This document shows positions 21,224-32,785 of a stretch of DNA of 64,000 bases, piece after piece (positions within the stretch are counted from its first letter, which is position 1; each line of letters opens with the position of its first letter). The notes under the pieces are model-generated. The model did no database searches. It was not told the origin of the DNA and saw only the letters and a program-made list of their open reading frames with translations. The translations under genes were made by a program, and so were the position numbers. Source of the stretch: Tubiluchus corallicola (Eukaryota; Priapulida; Priapulimorpha; Priapulimorphida; Tubiluchidae); contig JAQGDQ010000226.1 in the NCBI GenBank assembly GCA_030141605.1, positions 1 to 64,000 on the forward strand, written 5' to 3'.

Positions 21224-24200
21224 GTATGCAAATACAGAAAGTGCTTAACTTTAATCATGATACCTGAATTTTTAGCAAATGACTCTGGATATTGATTGGT
21301 GATATTGGTAACTGGAAAAGGAATTACTAAAATAAAAATAACAGCCGGCACCCACTTAAACAAAGACACAGCTTTTATTCAAACATACGAGCTTTTATTC
21401 TGCCCATATGCAAACTTTCTACATGTCAAGATAGAAACGTACATGTCAAGACAGATAACATTTCAAGATAGAAAACGCTACTTAATAGGCCCCTTCAGGT
21501 TATAAATCTACACCCTAATAAATCCATTTAGTTGTTCACCAAGGTGAGTTTACTAAGCGAAGTATATTGCATTTCGAAAGGCTGCCGAAAGAGTTTACAT
21601 CTTTTAAATAAATATGAGTTTGTAAGCATTTTACCAGACAATGACACGTTTATAAATAATGCTATATTCAGCATAGATTTTTTAGCTAACCAGTTGCAGT
21701 GTAACAGCATTTCTGCATTTAGGGCGTGGGCCGAAGTGACCTGGCCCTCCCCCTTTCACGGTAATAATGAAATTATGAGTCACGAGCATGAGGTGACATA
21801 CTGAAATTTAAACTAGTGAACTTACCTGCTTCTAGCAACGGCAAAATGGTCTAAAATGCAGTAAAATGCATGTGTGGCCCAGACGTCTTGTCCGGTGGGA
21901 AAAATTAGTACGCACGCAACTTATTGTATGGACAATGGGTGGACTGTAAACTTAACAGTTTCAGATCAGTTCTATGTTTGACTATCCACATTTTGCTCGG
22001 CAGATAATCTTGACACTACATAAATTAAGCTTAAGTAATGGGCCATCCGCAGCAGTGTATTATGAACTTGCTTTTAAGATATATGACTACTACAATAGAA
22101 TATAGTGAATATTGCCTAGGTAAATGTAGGTAAAATATATTTATTAAAGCAGAATTTTTCACATTTGAGGAAGTCTATTTACCAGAATTTAGATCTCATT
22201 TGAGGCCTCCAAAATATGCTTACATACAGGAAAATCTGTTTGTGAGAGCCTACAGCGCTCCCCCCAGACCCACTAGCTGCTTAGACGTAATTTTTTTAAA
22301 CTTTGGCGGCGCTGTTTATCTGCCATAATCAGACAAATACTAATGCATGAAAGTTTTTTTATTAACGGAAGGAGTCGTTATTATGCATACAATATAAACT
22401 GTGTACAAGAACTTGGTAACGTATCAGTCACTATATTATTAGTCGTGTTAAACTTAAAAATTTAAGAATTATGTCCAGAATTTGGCGCCCTAGGCAACTG
22501 CCTAGTTTGCTTAGTGGTAGATACGGTCCTGACAATCATATCATCCACAAAAACTCATTTGTGAACTCAGCCCGTCCTGATGTGTCCTTAATGCAGTGTT
22601 ATCTTGTCCATCAATTTTACAAATACTCTGTATACATGTCATACAAGACAGTTTAATGATTACCACGTTCCGCCAGTAAGAACCGATGTAATTAGATATT
22701 TCATTGCGTACAAAAGTCTCCATTGTTATAGAACAATCTGCACGGTGACGTCAAATAATTAAACTGTCTTCATGTTTAAGTTTTAAAGAAAAGGTAAATG
22801 GTATTTTATGATATACAATACCGTTTCATGCCTTTATGGGTAAGCTTTTTATAATAACTATTTACATGCTTTATTTTACTTTCGTAAAATTATGGCTGTC
22901 TTAGCCCGCCATAAGTTACAATGCTTTTATTACTTTTTAATATTTGTATTTTTATTTCTTTTACTAATGTAAGTATCCGATATGTATAATATATAATATA
23001 TTGTATATGCATATAAATTATTGTGTGTGCGTGCGTGCGTGTGTGTGTGTGTGTGTGTGTGATTGTTTCGGGTCAATAGATCAATAAATCAGTACAAAGC
23101 AGCTTAATCAAATATGGTTATAGCTTTCGAATCTCTGCCAGTGTATTTGAGAGTTTGTGACAATCGTTTGCTTTTCGACTTCAGCACTGTAAAAATTATT
23201 CAAATAAGTAACCCAATTTGGTAATAATAAATAGAGGCTTCTCTACCTTCATTTCCCTTCATTAATATCAGCTTTTTTGCACGCCACATTAAAAAAAACG
23301 TCAAATAAATCAGACATTTTGCTAAAAAGAACGGGAATTCGTTGTATGTTTAACGCCTTTTGGCCGTATTTTTTAGATGATGACCAGGACACAGAGAGTG
23401 ATCTACGACAGGTAGCTGAGTTGTTCCCTGATTCGTTAGGTCGACGAGGCGGTCGTGGCGGTCGTGGCGGTCGGGGTTATGGCAGAGGTAAGTAACTTAT
23501 AACTGTTATGAAACCCGTCAATTGATATTGGAGAAAAAGCGCAAAAAGTAAAACCAAAACTGATAATTCCGAAGTATCAAAGGTTCCTGATAAGTTGGGA
23601 AACGATATTGGTAAACTGAATAACAAGTTAATTGAACTACACGTTGTCGCATACGTACTGCCAGTGGTACCATAAATACAGAAAAATGTGTTGGTGGCCG
23701 GGCCGGACGCCCCCGAGGGAACTAGCTCCCACAGACCACTTGGCTGTTTGTGCGTCAAATTTTTTAAACTCTGGCGGCGCCCGTGCATGTTGCTAACCTA
23801 TATTATGTTTTCGTCAGATAATTCTTTCCTTTAATGTAATACTTTCCGTTTGGTGTAAAGAAGCCAGTTTATCTAGTTGTGTGAGCGTTCATAAGTAACC
23901 TTGCACCTGCCTTTACCTATTTTCGTTGACGTGGAGAACGCACGGTAATTTCACACCTAGTTTTGAAGTGTAATATTTTTATAGGGGTGTTTTCGCATTA
24001 ATGTTAGCTTTGATTTTCTGGTATACAGTTTAAATTCAAGAGTGGAAAATTTTTTGCAACCAGCAGAAGCTATTCATTGAACATCTTTGTACGTTATAAG
24101 CTTATGCGACGTGCGCTATACGGCAAATTAAACATCTATCTTCAAAGCCGTTAATCGTGACATTGCACGTCAGAGCTCTTGTACAGCTGATAACCCCATG

Positions 24201-27200
24201 AGCCAATAACAATTTAAGTGTTTTGGTTTATGCAGAATTTTAACACAGCTGCTTAAAGCAAGTTATCCTATATACAAATCAGGCGCGCACCAGCACAAAA
24301 TGGCCCATATTTCACAAGTTTTACAGGTGATCACATTTTACCTGTAATAAATGTGTACAGGTTGGTCCAGAAGTTGATATACAAATAAAATTACCCTATA
24401 CGGCTAATACTAGATACTAGATTATCATAGTACTGTATGGCTCGAAAATTTAATTACATAAATTAAACTGGTACAAGGTGGACAAAAAATTCACGAGATT
24501 TCTTTGTTTTTGAAATATTAGAATGAAAAGTTTAAGTATAAATATGTCGGGGGAAATAAAACAATACACATTGGAAGAATTGTCTAGTTTTACAAAATCT
24601 CAGTTACAAAAAATATTAAAGGAATGTGGGGACAAAGCTCCACATTAAAATATGACATCATATATAGAGTTTTGTGGCATCGAGCCAGAGAGAATGTGAT
24701 TAACATTATGAATAGTTCCCGACTGTTTTACTTTGACTTTCCCTTTCTTGTTCCCGTATGCTTGCACTTTCCCCGAGTTTCACATTCCACAAGAATTTCA
24801 TCCTCGTTGAGGTGTTGCCGATATTTCTTTGTTTGCACCAGCACTTAAAATATGAAATTAGTATTATAATAATTTAATTTGCATATAATTTGAATCCACA
24901 ATATCTTTACCAACTTAGAAGCTGTGTTTTACTGTTATCGAGAAAAGAACTTGGTTTCCAGAATTTGTGAATATATAAAAAGAACGACATTTAATTTCGA
25001 GAAGAAAAAAGCTAGAATGTGTTAGCTGTTAAGACAATAACGGGCGAGACTGTCCTACCAGAAGAACTGTACTGTCCTCCCACAGCTTGAGTTAAACAAA
25101 AGGATAGACTTTTGAACAACATTCGAAGCTGACGACATCATTGTTGAATAAGTCATTAAACTAGCCAGCAAGGAACTTGATTTTTATAGCATTCTGCCTT
25201 ATGCATTATTTGTATCAAAGCTGCAGACGCCCATTGTGCTGAAATCAAGGTGATTGATATAGGTGATACAGTGAAGATACACCAAATTATCACTCCAGAC
25301 ATGATATACTTATTGCGCATATACTTACTTGATGTATTACTGTCAGTTCGTATTAAGCTGAACAAAAACCATGCAGAAAATAACTAGGCTGTCTGGACTC
25401 CTTCCAGACGTGTACATACATTTACCCGTCATCTGTGACGAGTAAAAACAATGCCTTATGAACTAAACTTTCAAATTTAAAACCTGAAATTTGGAAACGA
25501 AACGGCTAACATACAAGAAAATTATATTAGAACAAAAAAAACTTGTGTTGTTTTTTTCGTTTTCAGCAGAACTTTGAAGACGTTTTTCGCAAACTGATGC
25601 ATAAAAATTCTGGTTCATGCTTATCCAGCAACTCAGCCTAGCAGCGACGTTGATTTGCCCTGCGCTAATTAGCTCAGGGTATTATTATATTATTAGCACA
25701 CGTGATGTTCTTTTGCTTCGGAATGTACAAGATGCTTTTGAATGTAAGAAAATGAAAAAAATATTAACAGTGTTTTGTAGTATCTTCATAAAATTTGATG
25801 CAATTTCTTAGTTGGGTTTATCACTTGGGCAGTAATTAGTTATATGTTTACAGTGGGATATTTTCTGTATGTTTCATTTGTTAGCGGCACTGTATGTACG
25901 CTATCAAATTTCCAGGGGCAAGTGTATATAATGCCTTAGCGCATTTGAACAGCTATCAAATATACAAACTTAGAGGGATCTGAATACTTTTTGCGAAATT
26001 TTACACAGAAATGAAAATGGTCTACAGTTTTTATGTTGAACAGTTTTAGATACAAGCGGTCACTTGAAAAATAGACCGCTTTTAAATGAAAGTTACGTGA
26101 AAATTTTATAAAGATATTAGTGCAAACCTTATATGCAAACCTTATATTTTCTGAAAGAGAATTAAATTACCTTTATAGCACTGCAAATTTAATGTTTAGA
26201 TTTTTTTACTCAATGGAGTAATTAACAGCACTTTTTCGAATATTCCTTATAGTTCAAACAATCCAAAAATACTTTATCACCAAGCTTCAGATTACTTAAA
26301 TGAAATAATAAATAAATTTCGCCGAAATATAGACTATTTTGCCAACGGTGGTCCATCTCGTCTAAAACCTACAAGGCAATTGTATAGCAGTTTTTTTCAA
26401 AAGGGTATAAGAATTTAGAACTCTTTACCCAAAGATTTTAGAGAAACATATACTTCCAAAATTTCGTTCAAAATCAAAGTACTTACCTTTTGGAATCTTC
26501 TCACAAAAATATTATGTCCTCGATACAATGATGTTCGGGCTAACGAAATATTTATTAATAGATGTATTGTAAGTTTTCCTCAGTTAAAATGTGACATTTT
26601 TATTAGAAACTTAATTGACGACATCTAATGTAGCTGCGATGATTTTATAGAAAGTTCTTGCCATTACTTTTTCGAATGCGTAGAGTATGACAGCATTAGA
26701 ACGGCTTTATTCGGCTACCTACTCGACCACCGGAATGTAACACGCGAATCCTGTAATTTTATACAGAACCATATACGAAAAATTCAAAACTGATCATCAA
26801 TCTTGCTTTATTATCCATGGTTTATTACAGCTGTTTATTAAATCAACCTTTCGCTTTACAATACAATAGAATTTACTGTTAAACTTACTGTGCAATTTAT
26901 TTTTATTATTACTGTTGTTATTAATAACAAATTTAACTAACAAAATAACTAATTTATGAAAGCAATGACGATTGACGCCAAAGATGACGAGGTAAACCAA
27001 TTAAATTTTATTAAAAAAATGTCATAATTTGTGAGAGTAATGATATAACCTGAATAAGTAAATGATTACAAAGTAATGAAATGGTCTAATTTAAAAGACA
27101 TACATAACCATTAGCAGAAATGACTAGAGCTTCTTAATTGAATTATGTCAGTGTCATTCCCGAACGTGGTTATTCTACTTGTAATCATCTCCACTCAATA

Positions 27201-30200
27201 AAACTTGTGATCATCTCCACTCAATAAATCTTGTGATCATCTCCACTCAATAAATCTTGTGATCATCTCCACTCAATAAATCTTGTGATCATCTCCACTC
27301 AATAAATCTTGTGATCATCTCCACTCAATAAATCTTGTGATCATCTCCACTCAATAAATCTTGTAATCATCTCCACTCAATAAATCTTGTAATCATCTCC
27401 ACTCAATAAATCTTGTAATCATCTCCACTCAATAAATCTTGTAATCATCTCCACTCAATAAATCTTGTAATCATCTCCACTCAATAAATCTTGTAATCAT
27501 CTCCACTCAATAAATCTTGTAATCATCTCCACTCAATAAAACTTGTGATCATCTCCACTCAATAAATCTTGTGATCATCTCCACTCAATAAATCTTGTGA
27601 TCATCTCCACTCAATAAATCTTGTAATCATCTCCACTCAATAAATCTTGTAATCATCTCCACTCAATAAATCTTGTAATCATCTCCACTCAATAAATCTT
27701 GTAATCATCTCCACTCAATAAATCTTGTAATCATCTCCACTAATAAATTGTAATCATCTCCACTCAATAAATCTTGTAATCATCTCCACTCAATAAATTG
27801 ATCATCTCCACTCAATAAATCTTGTAATCATCTCCACTCAATAAATCTTGTAATCATCTCCACTCAATAAATCTTGTGATCATCTCCACTCAATAAATCT
27901 TGTAATCATCTCCACTCAATAAATCTTGTAATCATCTCCACTCAATAAATCTTGTAATCATCTCCACTCAATAAATCTTGTAATCATCTCCACTCAATAA
28001 ATCTTGTAATCATCTCCACTCAATAAATCTTGTAATCATCTCCACTCAATAAATCATCTGATATCGAATTGTAAAGGATATAAAACAACAGACATTCTTG
28101 AATTTGTGGCGAAAATGAAATGGAAATGGGCTGGTCATGTGGCTAGATTTAAAGACAATAGATGGACTAAGCGATTAACAGACTGGTGCCCTTACAATGG
28201 GCGAAGGAATCTTGGACGTCCATCAACAAGATGGCGCGATGAACTTGTGAAATATCAGAAAATTAGTTGGCAGAGTTACGCCCAATTCAGGACATTGTGG
28301 CTAGCTAGAGAAGAGGGATTCATCCAACAGTGGATGAGCATATCCTGATGGTGGTGATGGTGATTCCCGAACAAAAAGTTTCTATAGATTTTAAAAAAAT
28401 GAAAGCATTTTGTATTTGTTTTATAATCTTGTAACAGTTTCATAGTTGTGTTAAAAGAGTAATTTAATCTATTTTGTTTACTTCATGTTTTCATTTGCTC
28501 AAACCTACCGGTTTTAGTTTGTCGTATTATGCACTTCTCCAGTGTAATACTCGTTGGTCTAATATCTCAAAATGCTCAAGGGTGGCAGAAGACCACCCTC
28601 AAATATTCTTAAAACAGACCATGAGAACATGAGAAAACTGCCGCGAAAAAATACCTCAAAAACGGTTCAGTGTGATTTTGTGATTTATTACTGATATTTG
28701 TATTACAAATGGACGAAACAAATTAAAAGTTTACTTGATTGTTTTCAGGACGACACGGTGGCGGTCGTGATGGCTATGGCTATGATTATAACAGTCAGTA
28801 TCATCACAGTCAAAGTAAGTATCGATAGTTTTACGAAGTGTAAGAAGCCACACTTGAGAAAGTGTAATAATTACACTAGGGTATTGTGAATATTTGCGGC
28901 CCGAAGTCAAATATGCATTACATTTGCAACGCAATTGTACATTAAACCAAAGGCGAAGTCGAAATAACGGCATTTCGCAGGCAGTACGACGAAAAAAATA
29001 ATAGTCTTTTTATCTTTCGTACCATCCCATATATGAGCTTCATTCATTACGTCATTCCATTTTATGCACTAATTTTTTTTTAATCATGATTCACTTTAAA
29101 TTTTCAGATTATCTCCATATTTTTTTCTATCACTGTGTGGGACAATCTAACAAGCCCTGCTTCTTGATTGCCCACAACACATTTACCTTCGTCTATAAGT
29201 GAACAGTGTTTGAGGCTTTTCCTGTGCAGTATTTCTTATTTGTATTATATTCATTGTAGGCCCTTTCACTAGATATTTTGTATATGTAATCATTGTAAAT
29301 GTGTAAGTGAAATAAATGACTTATGACTTATGACTTGTTTATTGAAAAGTTATGGGAAGATGGTCGCATCGTCTGCAAATTGATTTTATTTGCATTTGAT
29401 TTTGTATTTTATTGCGGTGCGCTTTTTTAGAAGTTCTGAGTTTACTTTGCGTGTACGATCTTATTTATAAACTGTATTTCTGTGGTGTTTTTTATTTTTT
29501 CTGTACGTACTTTTTGTATGTTCTGTACGTACGTGTGAGTCTTCACAGTTTTCTGTAAAAACATCTAAAATGATTTTGATTAGATATCGTTAAATTTTAA
29601 ATTTGCACACAATTTGTACACGTCGTGCTGAGTAGATATTAGGACACCATCCTAGTAGTAGTGAGTATTATGAATGACAGTCTCAAAGTTGATGACTGTA
29701 CATTTTTCAAGAGCGATTGAGAGTTGTCATGATTTTACCAGTCACTTACAGATACTAAGGTTCCATACTAATTATTAGGATTACAGGGCAGTGAAGGTCA
29801 CTACTTTCTTATTTACTACTTATTAAAATTTGAAAATAGCGTATTTTCATTAGTAGATCAAATATTCGAAAAAAAGCAAAAATTTTATTTTCAGCTGTTA
29901 AAACCGCCTCGGTTCTCTGCTGCACTAAACTCGTCATTACTGATATTCATGTAGTATGAAGGTTGCCCTGAGGTCATTGTTACATAGTCTTCCCATGAAC
30001 CTTAGATAATCTTAGATAACCTTAGAACCATAATCTTAGATAATGGTGATGGAAATATAAAAGCTGTCTCAACAAACCCGTGTTACAACCAGCCCCGGTC
30101 TCCCTTACGGTGCCACGCCTGCTGTACAGAAACAAACTGCAAATTCGTTTACTCTAGTTGCTTATGCTGATCAGGTTGTTGAAAATAGTTTTGATACCTG

Positions 30201-31422
30201 AAGTTTTTTACATGTAATACATACAATAGACCATAATCTGCTGTTGATTGTAGTAAAAAGAAACTAAGTTTCTGATGTCAAATGAAAATCGAATTGAACA
30301 AGAAAAGTTAAGTCTTTCGCATGATTAGGGTGTTTGCAGGGTGATCGTAAATCTCAGAACATCGGAGAAGCTTCGGATTTGGACGCATGCAGGATTTGCT
30401 TTTGCGCTGGGGTTTCTCCCAGGGGACCCACATGCAGCGCTTTCCTAGACCATCTAGTTGTGATCAGCATTTCATAAGATTAGCCCTAGCCACGTCGACG
30501 GCAGTGGTGATACGAGGCTTCTTCTATTCTTTTCTGTTACAGCTAAAATGATAAAGAAAGTTTATCAATTTGAAACTCTGTTATCGAATTGAAGGTTATA
30601 ATATAAGGTTTATTATTTCTGACGTGTTTTTTTACAGATTGCAGATGTCCACCTGGACCTCGCGGACCACCAGGAGAACCCGGTAGAACTGTGACAGGCC
30701 CACCTGGTCCTCAGGGTCACAAAGGAAATGACGGTCCGATAGGGCAGCCGGGACAATCTGGTCAACCAGGACATCCAGGTAACGATGGTGATAAAGGACA
30801 TAAAGGTGAAAAAGGAGAAAAGGGGCATAAAGGAGATCCAGGGATACCAGGTACTGATGGACAGGACGGTAGAACAGGAGATCCTGGTATACCTGGTGAA
30901 AAAGGACATACAGGCGCACCGGGAGTGCCTGGCAGAGATGGCCTACCAGGGCAAAGAGGTGAAAAGGGTGAAAAAGGTCACAAAGGCGAAAAAGGTGAAA
31001 AGGGCCATCCTGGAGATGATGGTGAAGATGGTCAGGACGGAGCTCCAGGACAACCTGGCCCCAAAGGTGACCAGGGTCATCCTGGCAAGCCAGGATTTGA
31101 TGGGCTTGATGGGCTACCTGGATTAATTGGGGAAGCAGGTCCACGTGGTTACCCAGGAGTTCCTGGATTAGATGGATGGCCTGGTATACCTGGTAAAGAT
31201 GGAAAAGATGGTGCAGCAGGTGAGCATTGCGAGCCATGTGAGCCTGGCATTGATGGCATGCCCGGCCCAGTAGGCCCACCAGGTCCAAAAGGTGATAAAG
31301 GACACAAAGGAGACAAAGGCGATAAAGGTCACCCAGGTGCTGTGGGTCTACCAGGACCTCAAGGATTGCAAGGACCACCTGGTCGACCTGCCGGTAAACC
31401 AGGGCGACGTCATCGTTACTAA
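21137..31422 (+). CDS. Secreted collagen-like protein with RGG and Gly/Tyr/His-rich N-terminal region, four coding exons
   Basis: Four exons join in one open frame of 348 residues: 21137-21223 (ATG at 21139), 23377-23487, 28749-28814 and 30638-31422. All three introns are phase 1 and have GT-AG ends, so both middle exons are symmetrical. Residues 1-24 are a signal peptide ([16 protein letters not shown]). About 25-48 are acidic, and 50-72 are RGG repeats. About 73-87 are Gly/Tyr/Asp/His-rich ([13 protein letters not shown]). A CRC motif at 89-91 opens a Gly-X-Y domain that runs almost to the C-terminus and is broken once by HCEPC. Triplets are rich in Lys and His (GEKGHKG, GDKGHPG). No C1q, fibrillar or NC1 domain is present, and the protein ends in the basic GRRHRY. 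It should be an extracellular short-chain collagen, with cysteines likely to link chains. Its role (matrix, cuticle or adhesive) is inference. Confidence 0.85.
21224..23376 (+). other. Collagen-like gene, intron 1
   Basis: A 2.15-kb intron. It holds a (GT)n run at 23028-23061 and a TE-like fragment near 22275-22310 (TTTAAACTTTGGCGGCGC). A related fragment lies in intron 2 near 23757-23781. Confidence 0.6.
23377..23487 (+). CDS. Collagen-like gene, exon 2 (acidic then RGG)
   Basis: The acceptor is TATTTTTTAG|ATG and the donor is CAGAG|GTAAGT. The 111 bp encode [20 protein letters not shown] followed by four Arg-Gly-Gly-type units. Entry and exit phase is 1. Confidence 0.8.
26255..26790 (+). 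mobile_element. LINE 3' relic in intron 2 of the collagen-like gene
   Basis: Plus-strand translation gives [17 protein letters not shown], an NSLPKDF segment, and then [16 protein letters not shown] and [20 protein letters not shown]. These are the consecutive C-terminal blocks of a LINE ORF2 (W-N-x-LP, then the HYFFEC-x-x-Y-x-x-x-R region). In-frame stops at two places show it is dead. It is in the same orientation as the host gene. Confidence 0.7.
27178..28054 (+). repeat. 26-bp satellite, about 33 copies, each with AATAAA
   Basis: Contiguous 26-bp units contain TCATCTCCACTCAATAAAT. The main variation is CTTGTGATC versus CTTGTAATC, in blocks: seven or so G copies, then A copies, then a few G and again A. 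Two units near 27740 and 27795 carry short deletions. There are no spacers, so this is not a CRISPR array. Every unit has the poly(A) hexamer on the sense strand of the collagen-like gene, inside its intron 2. Confidence 0.97.
28065..28370 (+). mobile_element. RTE-like LINE 3' relic
   Basis: The frame from 28106 encodes [20 protein letters not shown] and then [14 protein letters not shown], the very characteristic end of RTE/jockey-like ORF2 proteins (KWxWAGHxAR, then GRPxxRWxDEL). It begins within 15 bp of the last satellite unit and ends in a GATGGTGGTGATGG tail. It carries no stop across its 80 codons, so it is fairly young. Same strand as the collagen-like gene. Confidence 0.85.
28749..28814 (+). 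CDS. Collagen-like gene, exon 3 (Gly/Tyr/His-rich)
   Basis: This is a 66-bp micro-exon between TTGTTTTCAG|GA and CAAA|GTAAGT, encoding [20 protein letters not shown] plus SQ. It continues the Gly/Arg composition of exon 2, which supports the join. It is too short to be seen as an independent gene. Confidence 0.8.
29100..29340 (+). mobile_element. Possible retroelement 3' tail
   Basis: The AT-rich sequence ends in GAAATAAATGACTTATGACT and one more TTATGACTT unit near 29312-29336, a tail-like arrangement as in the LINE relics. No coding part is visible. It lies in intron 3 of the collagen-like gene. Confidence 0.3.
30638..31422 (+). CDS. Collagen-like gene, exon 4 (Gly-X-Y domain)
   Basis: The acceptor GTTTTTTTACAG|ATT completes an Asn codon with exon 3. 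The 785 bp encode [12 protein letters not shown] and then about 80 Gly-X-Y triplets without an intron, ending TAC TAA at 31420-31422. AAG|GTAAAAT directly after the stop could be a donor, so the 3' UTR may be spliced. Confidence 0.9.
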
Positions 31423-32320
31423 GGTAAAATATTAAGATTGTATTCGACAATAATGGTTAAAAACACAAAAAATTGCTAAAAGGTCTAGGCTAAAGTTTAC
31501 AATTTCCACACGAGAAATTAGTTCGTGAAGTTGATTAGGGTTAAGGTTGGGGTATTTAAATTGTGTGAGGAATTGTAAACTCCTTTCAAGATCCAAAACA
31601 TTACCTACGTCTATTTGAGTTTCGATAAACAAAGTATACACTCAAGAATTGTGAACCAAGATAGGATTTGATGACGAGACATTTTTACCCAATCAGTAGT
31701 GTGAAAACGTTTTCAAATAGTGAACAATTAATCTTAATGACCTTTCCCACCATTTCTTTAAGTATGAATTTACGTAGACGTTTCTATCTTCCTACTAATT
31801 GCCATGTACTTTGAAGAGACATATTAAGATATTAAAGTAATTAAGTACTAAGTTCAAAGTTACAGTATTTCGTTTTTCTAGCTGGCAGTTTTATCTGCAT
31901 CTATTGTCAAATACTAAGCAACGCTAAATTCAAACTTTCGTTATACAGAAGCCATGTAAAATATTGTTGTTCATAATTATTACACAACGTTCTGTTTATT
32001 AAAGCAGCGCTGAAAATTGTAATTTAGATACTGCGGATCACTACACCGTACTTAAAAATGGAAAACTTTGTACAGGCAGAATTAAGCCTCTTAATTAAAT
32101 TTAGGCATGAAGTCACTGATATCTGGTTGCGCACGCATGCGCATGCAGTGAAATACAAATGAAATGCACGTTTCAGACGTTTTCAGCTGAGATATCTACA
32201 GCGAATGAAATTTACAAGTAAATATGGCTATCACAGCCAAACTAGCTGGCAGGAACAACTTTCTAGGCCATTAACCATTTTTAAATGTCATCTGAAATAC
32301 TTTACGTGCAGTCCTACCGG
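31423..32320. other. Non-coding, nothing recognised
   Basis: Downstream of the collagen-like gene, presumably including its 3' UTR. No canonical AATAAA close to the stop was seen. Confidence 0.4.
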
Positions 32321-32324
32321 GGTG

Positions 32325-32785
32325 GGGAGTAGCTTAATGGTAAGTCAATGATCGCTTCCTACTCAATACGTATCGGGTACAATTACCAACCGAGTCATAT
32401 AAAAGATGGCACCACTAGTTCTTCTACCAAACACACAGGTTTGTCAAAGTTCCGACAGAGTCATATAAAAAATTGCACCAGTGTTTCTTCGACCAAATAC
32501 ACAGGTTTGTCAAAGTTTCGACCGAGTCATATAAAAAATTGCACCAGTGTTTCTTCGACCAAATACACAGGTTTGTCAAAGTTCCGACCGAGTCATATAA
32601 AAAATTGCACCAGTGTTTCTTCGACCAAACACACAGGTTTGTCAAAGTTCCGACCGAGTCATATAAAAAATTGCACCAGTGTTTCTTCGACCAAATACAC
32701 AGGTTTGTCAAAGTTCCGACCGAGTCATATACAAAAATGGCACCACTGGTCCATCGACCAAGCACACAGGTTAATCAAACTTACA
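32325..32785 (+). repeat. tRNA-like head followed by a 66-bp minisatellite (about 6 copies)
   Basis: At 32333-32348 AGTAGCTTAATGGTAAG matches a pol III A-box (TAGCTTAATGGTA), with a weaker B-box-like GGGTACAATTACC near 32375. From 32389 a 66-bp unit (starting ACCGAGTCATATAAA) repeats at 32455, 32521, 32587, 32653 and 32719. Because 66 is a multiple of 3, several frames on both strands stay open, and I regard them as artefacts. The structure could be a tRNA-derived SINE whose body was amplified. Confidence 0.6.

Noticed and set aside
24549-24650. Short frame [18 protein letters not shown] with SAP-like helix
   Set aside because: It stops after about 40 codons with no continuation; may be a transposon ORF fragment but evidence is too thin.
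27178-28054. CRISPR-like repeat array
   Set aside because: The 26-bp units are contiguous, with no unique spacers, and the DNA is eukaryotic.
30632-31450. 272-codon antisense frame opposite the collagen domain
   Set aside because: Gly-X-Y codons on one strand suppress stops on the other; the sense strand has the matched splice sites.
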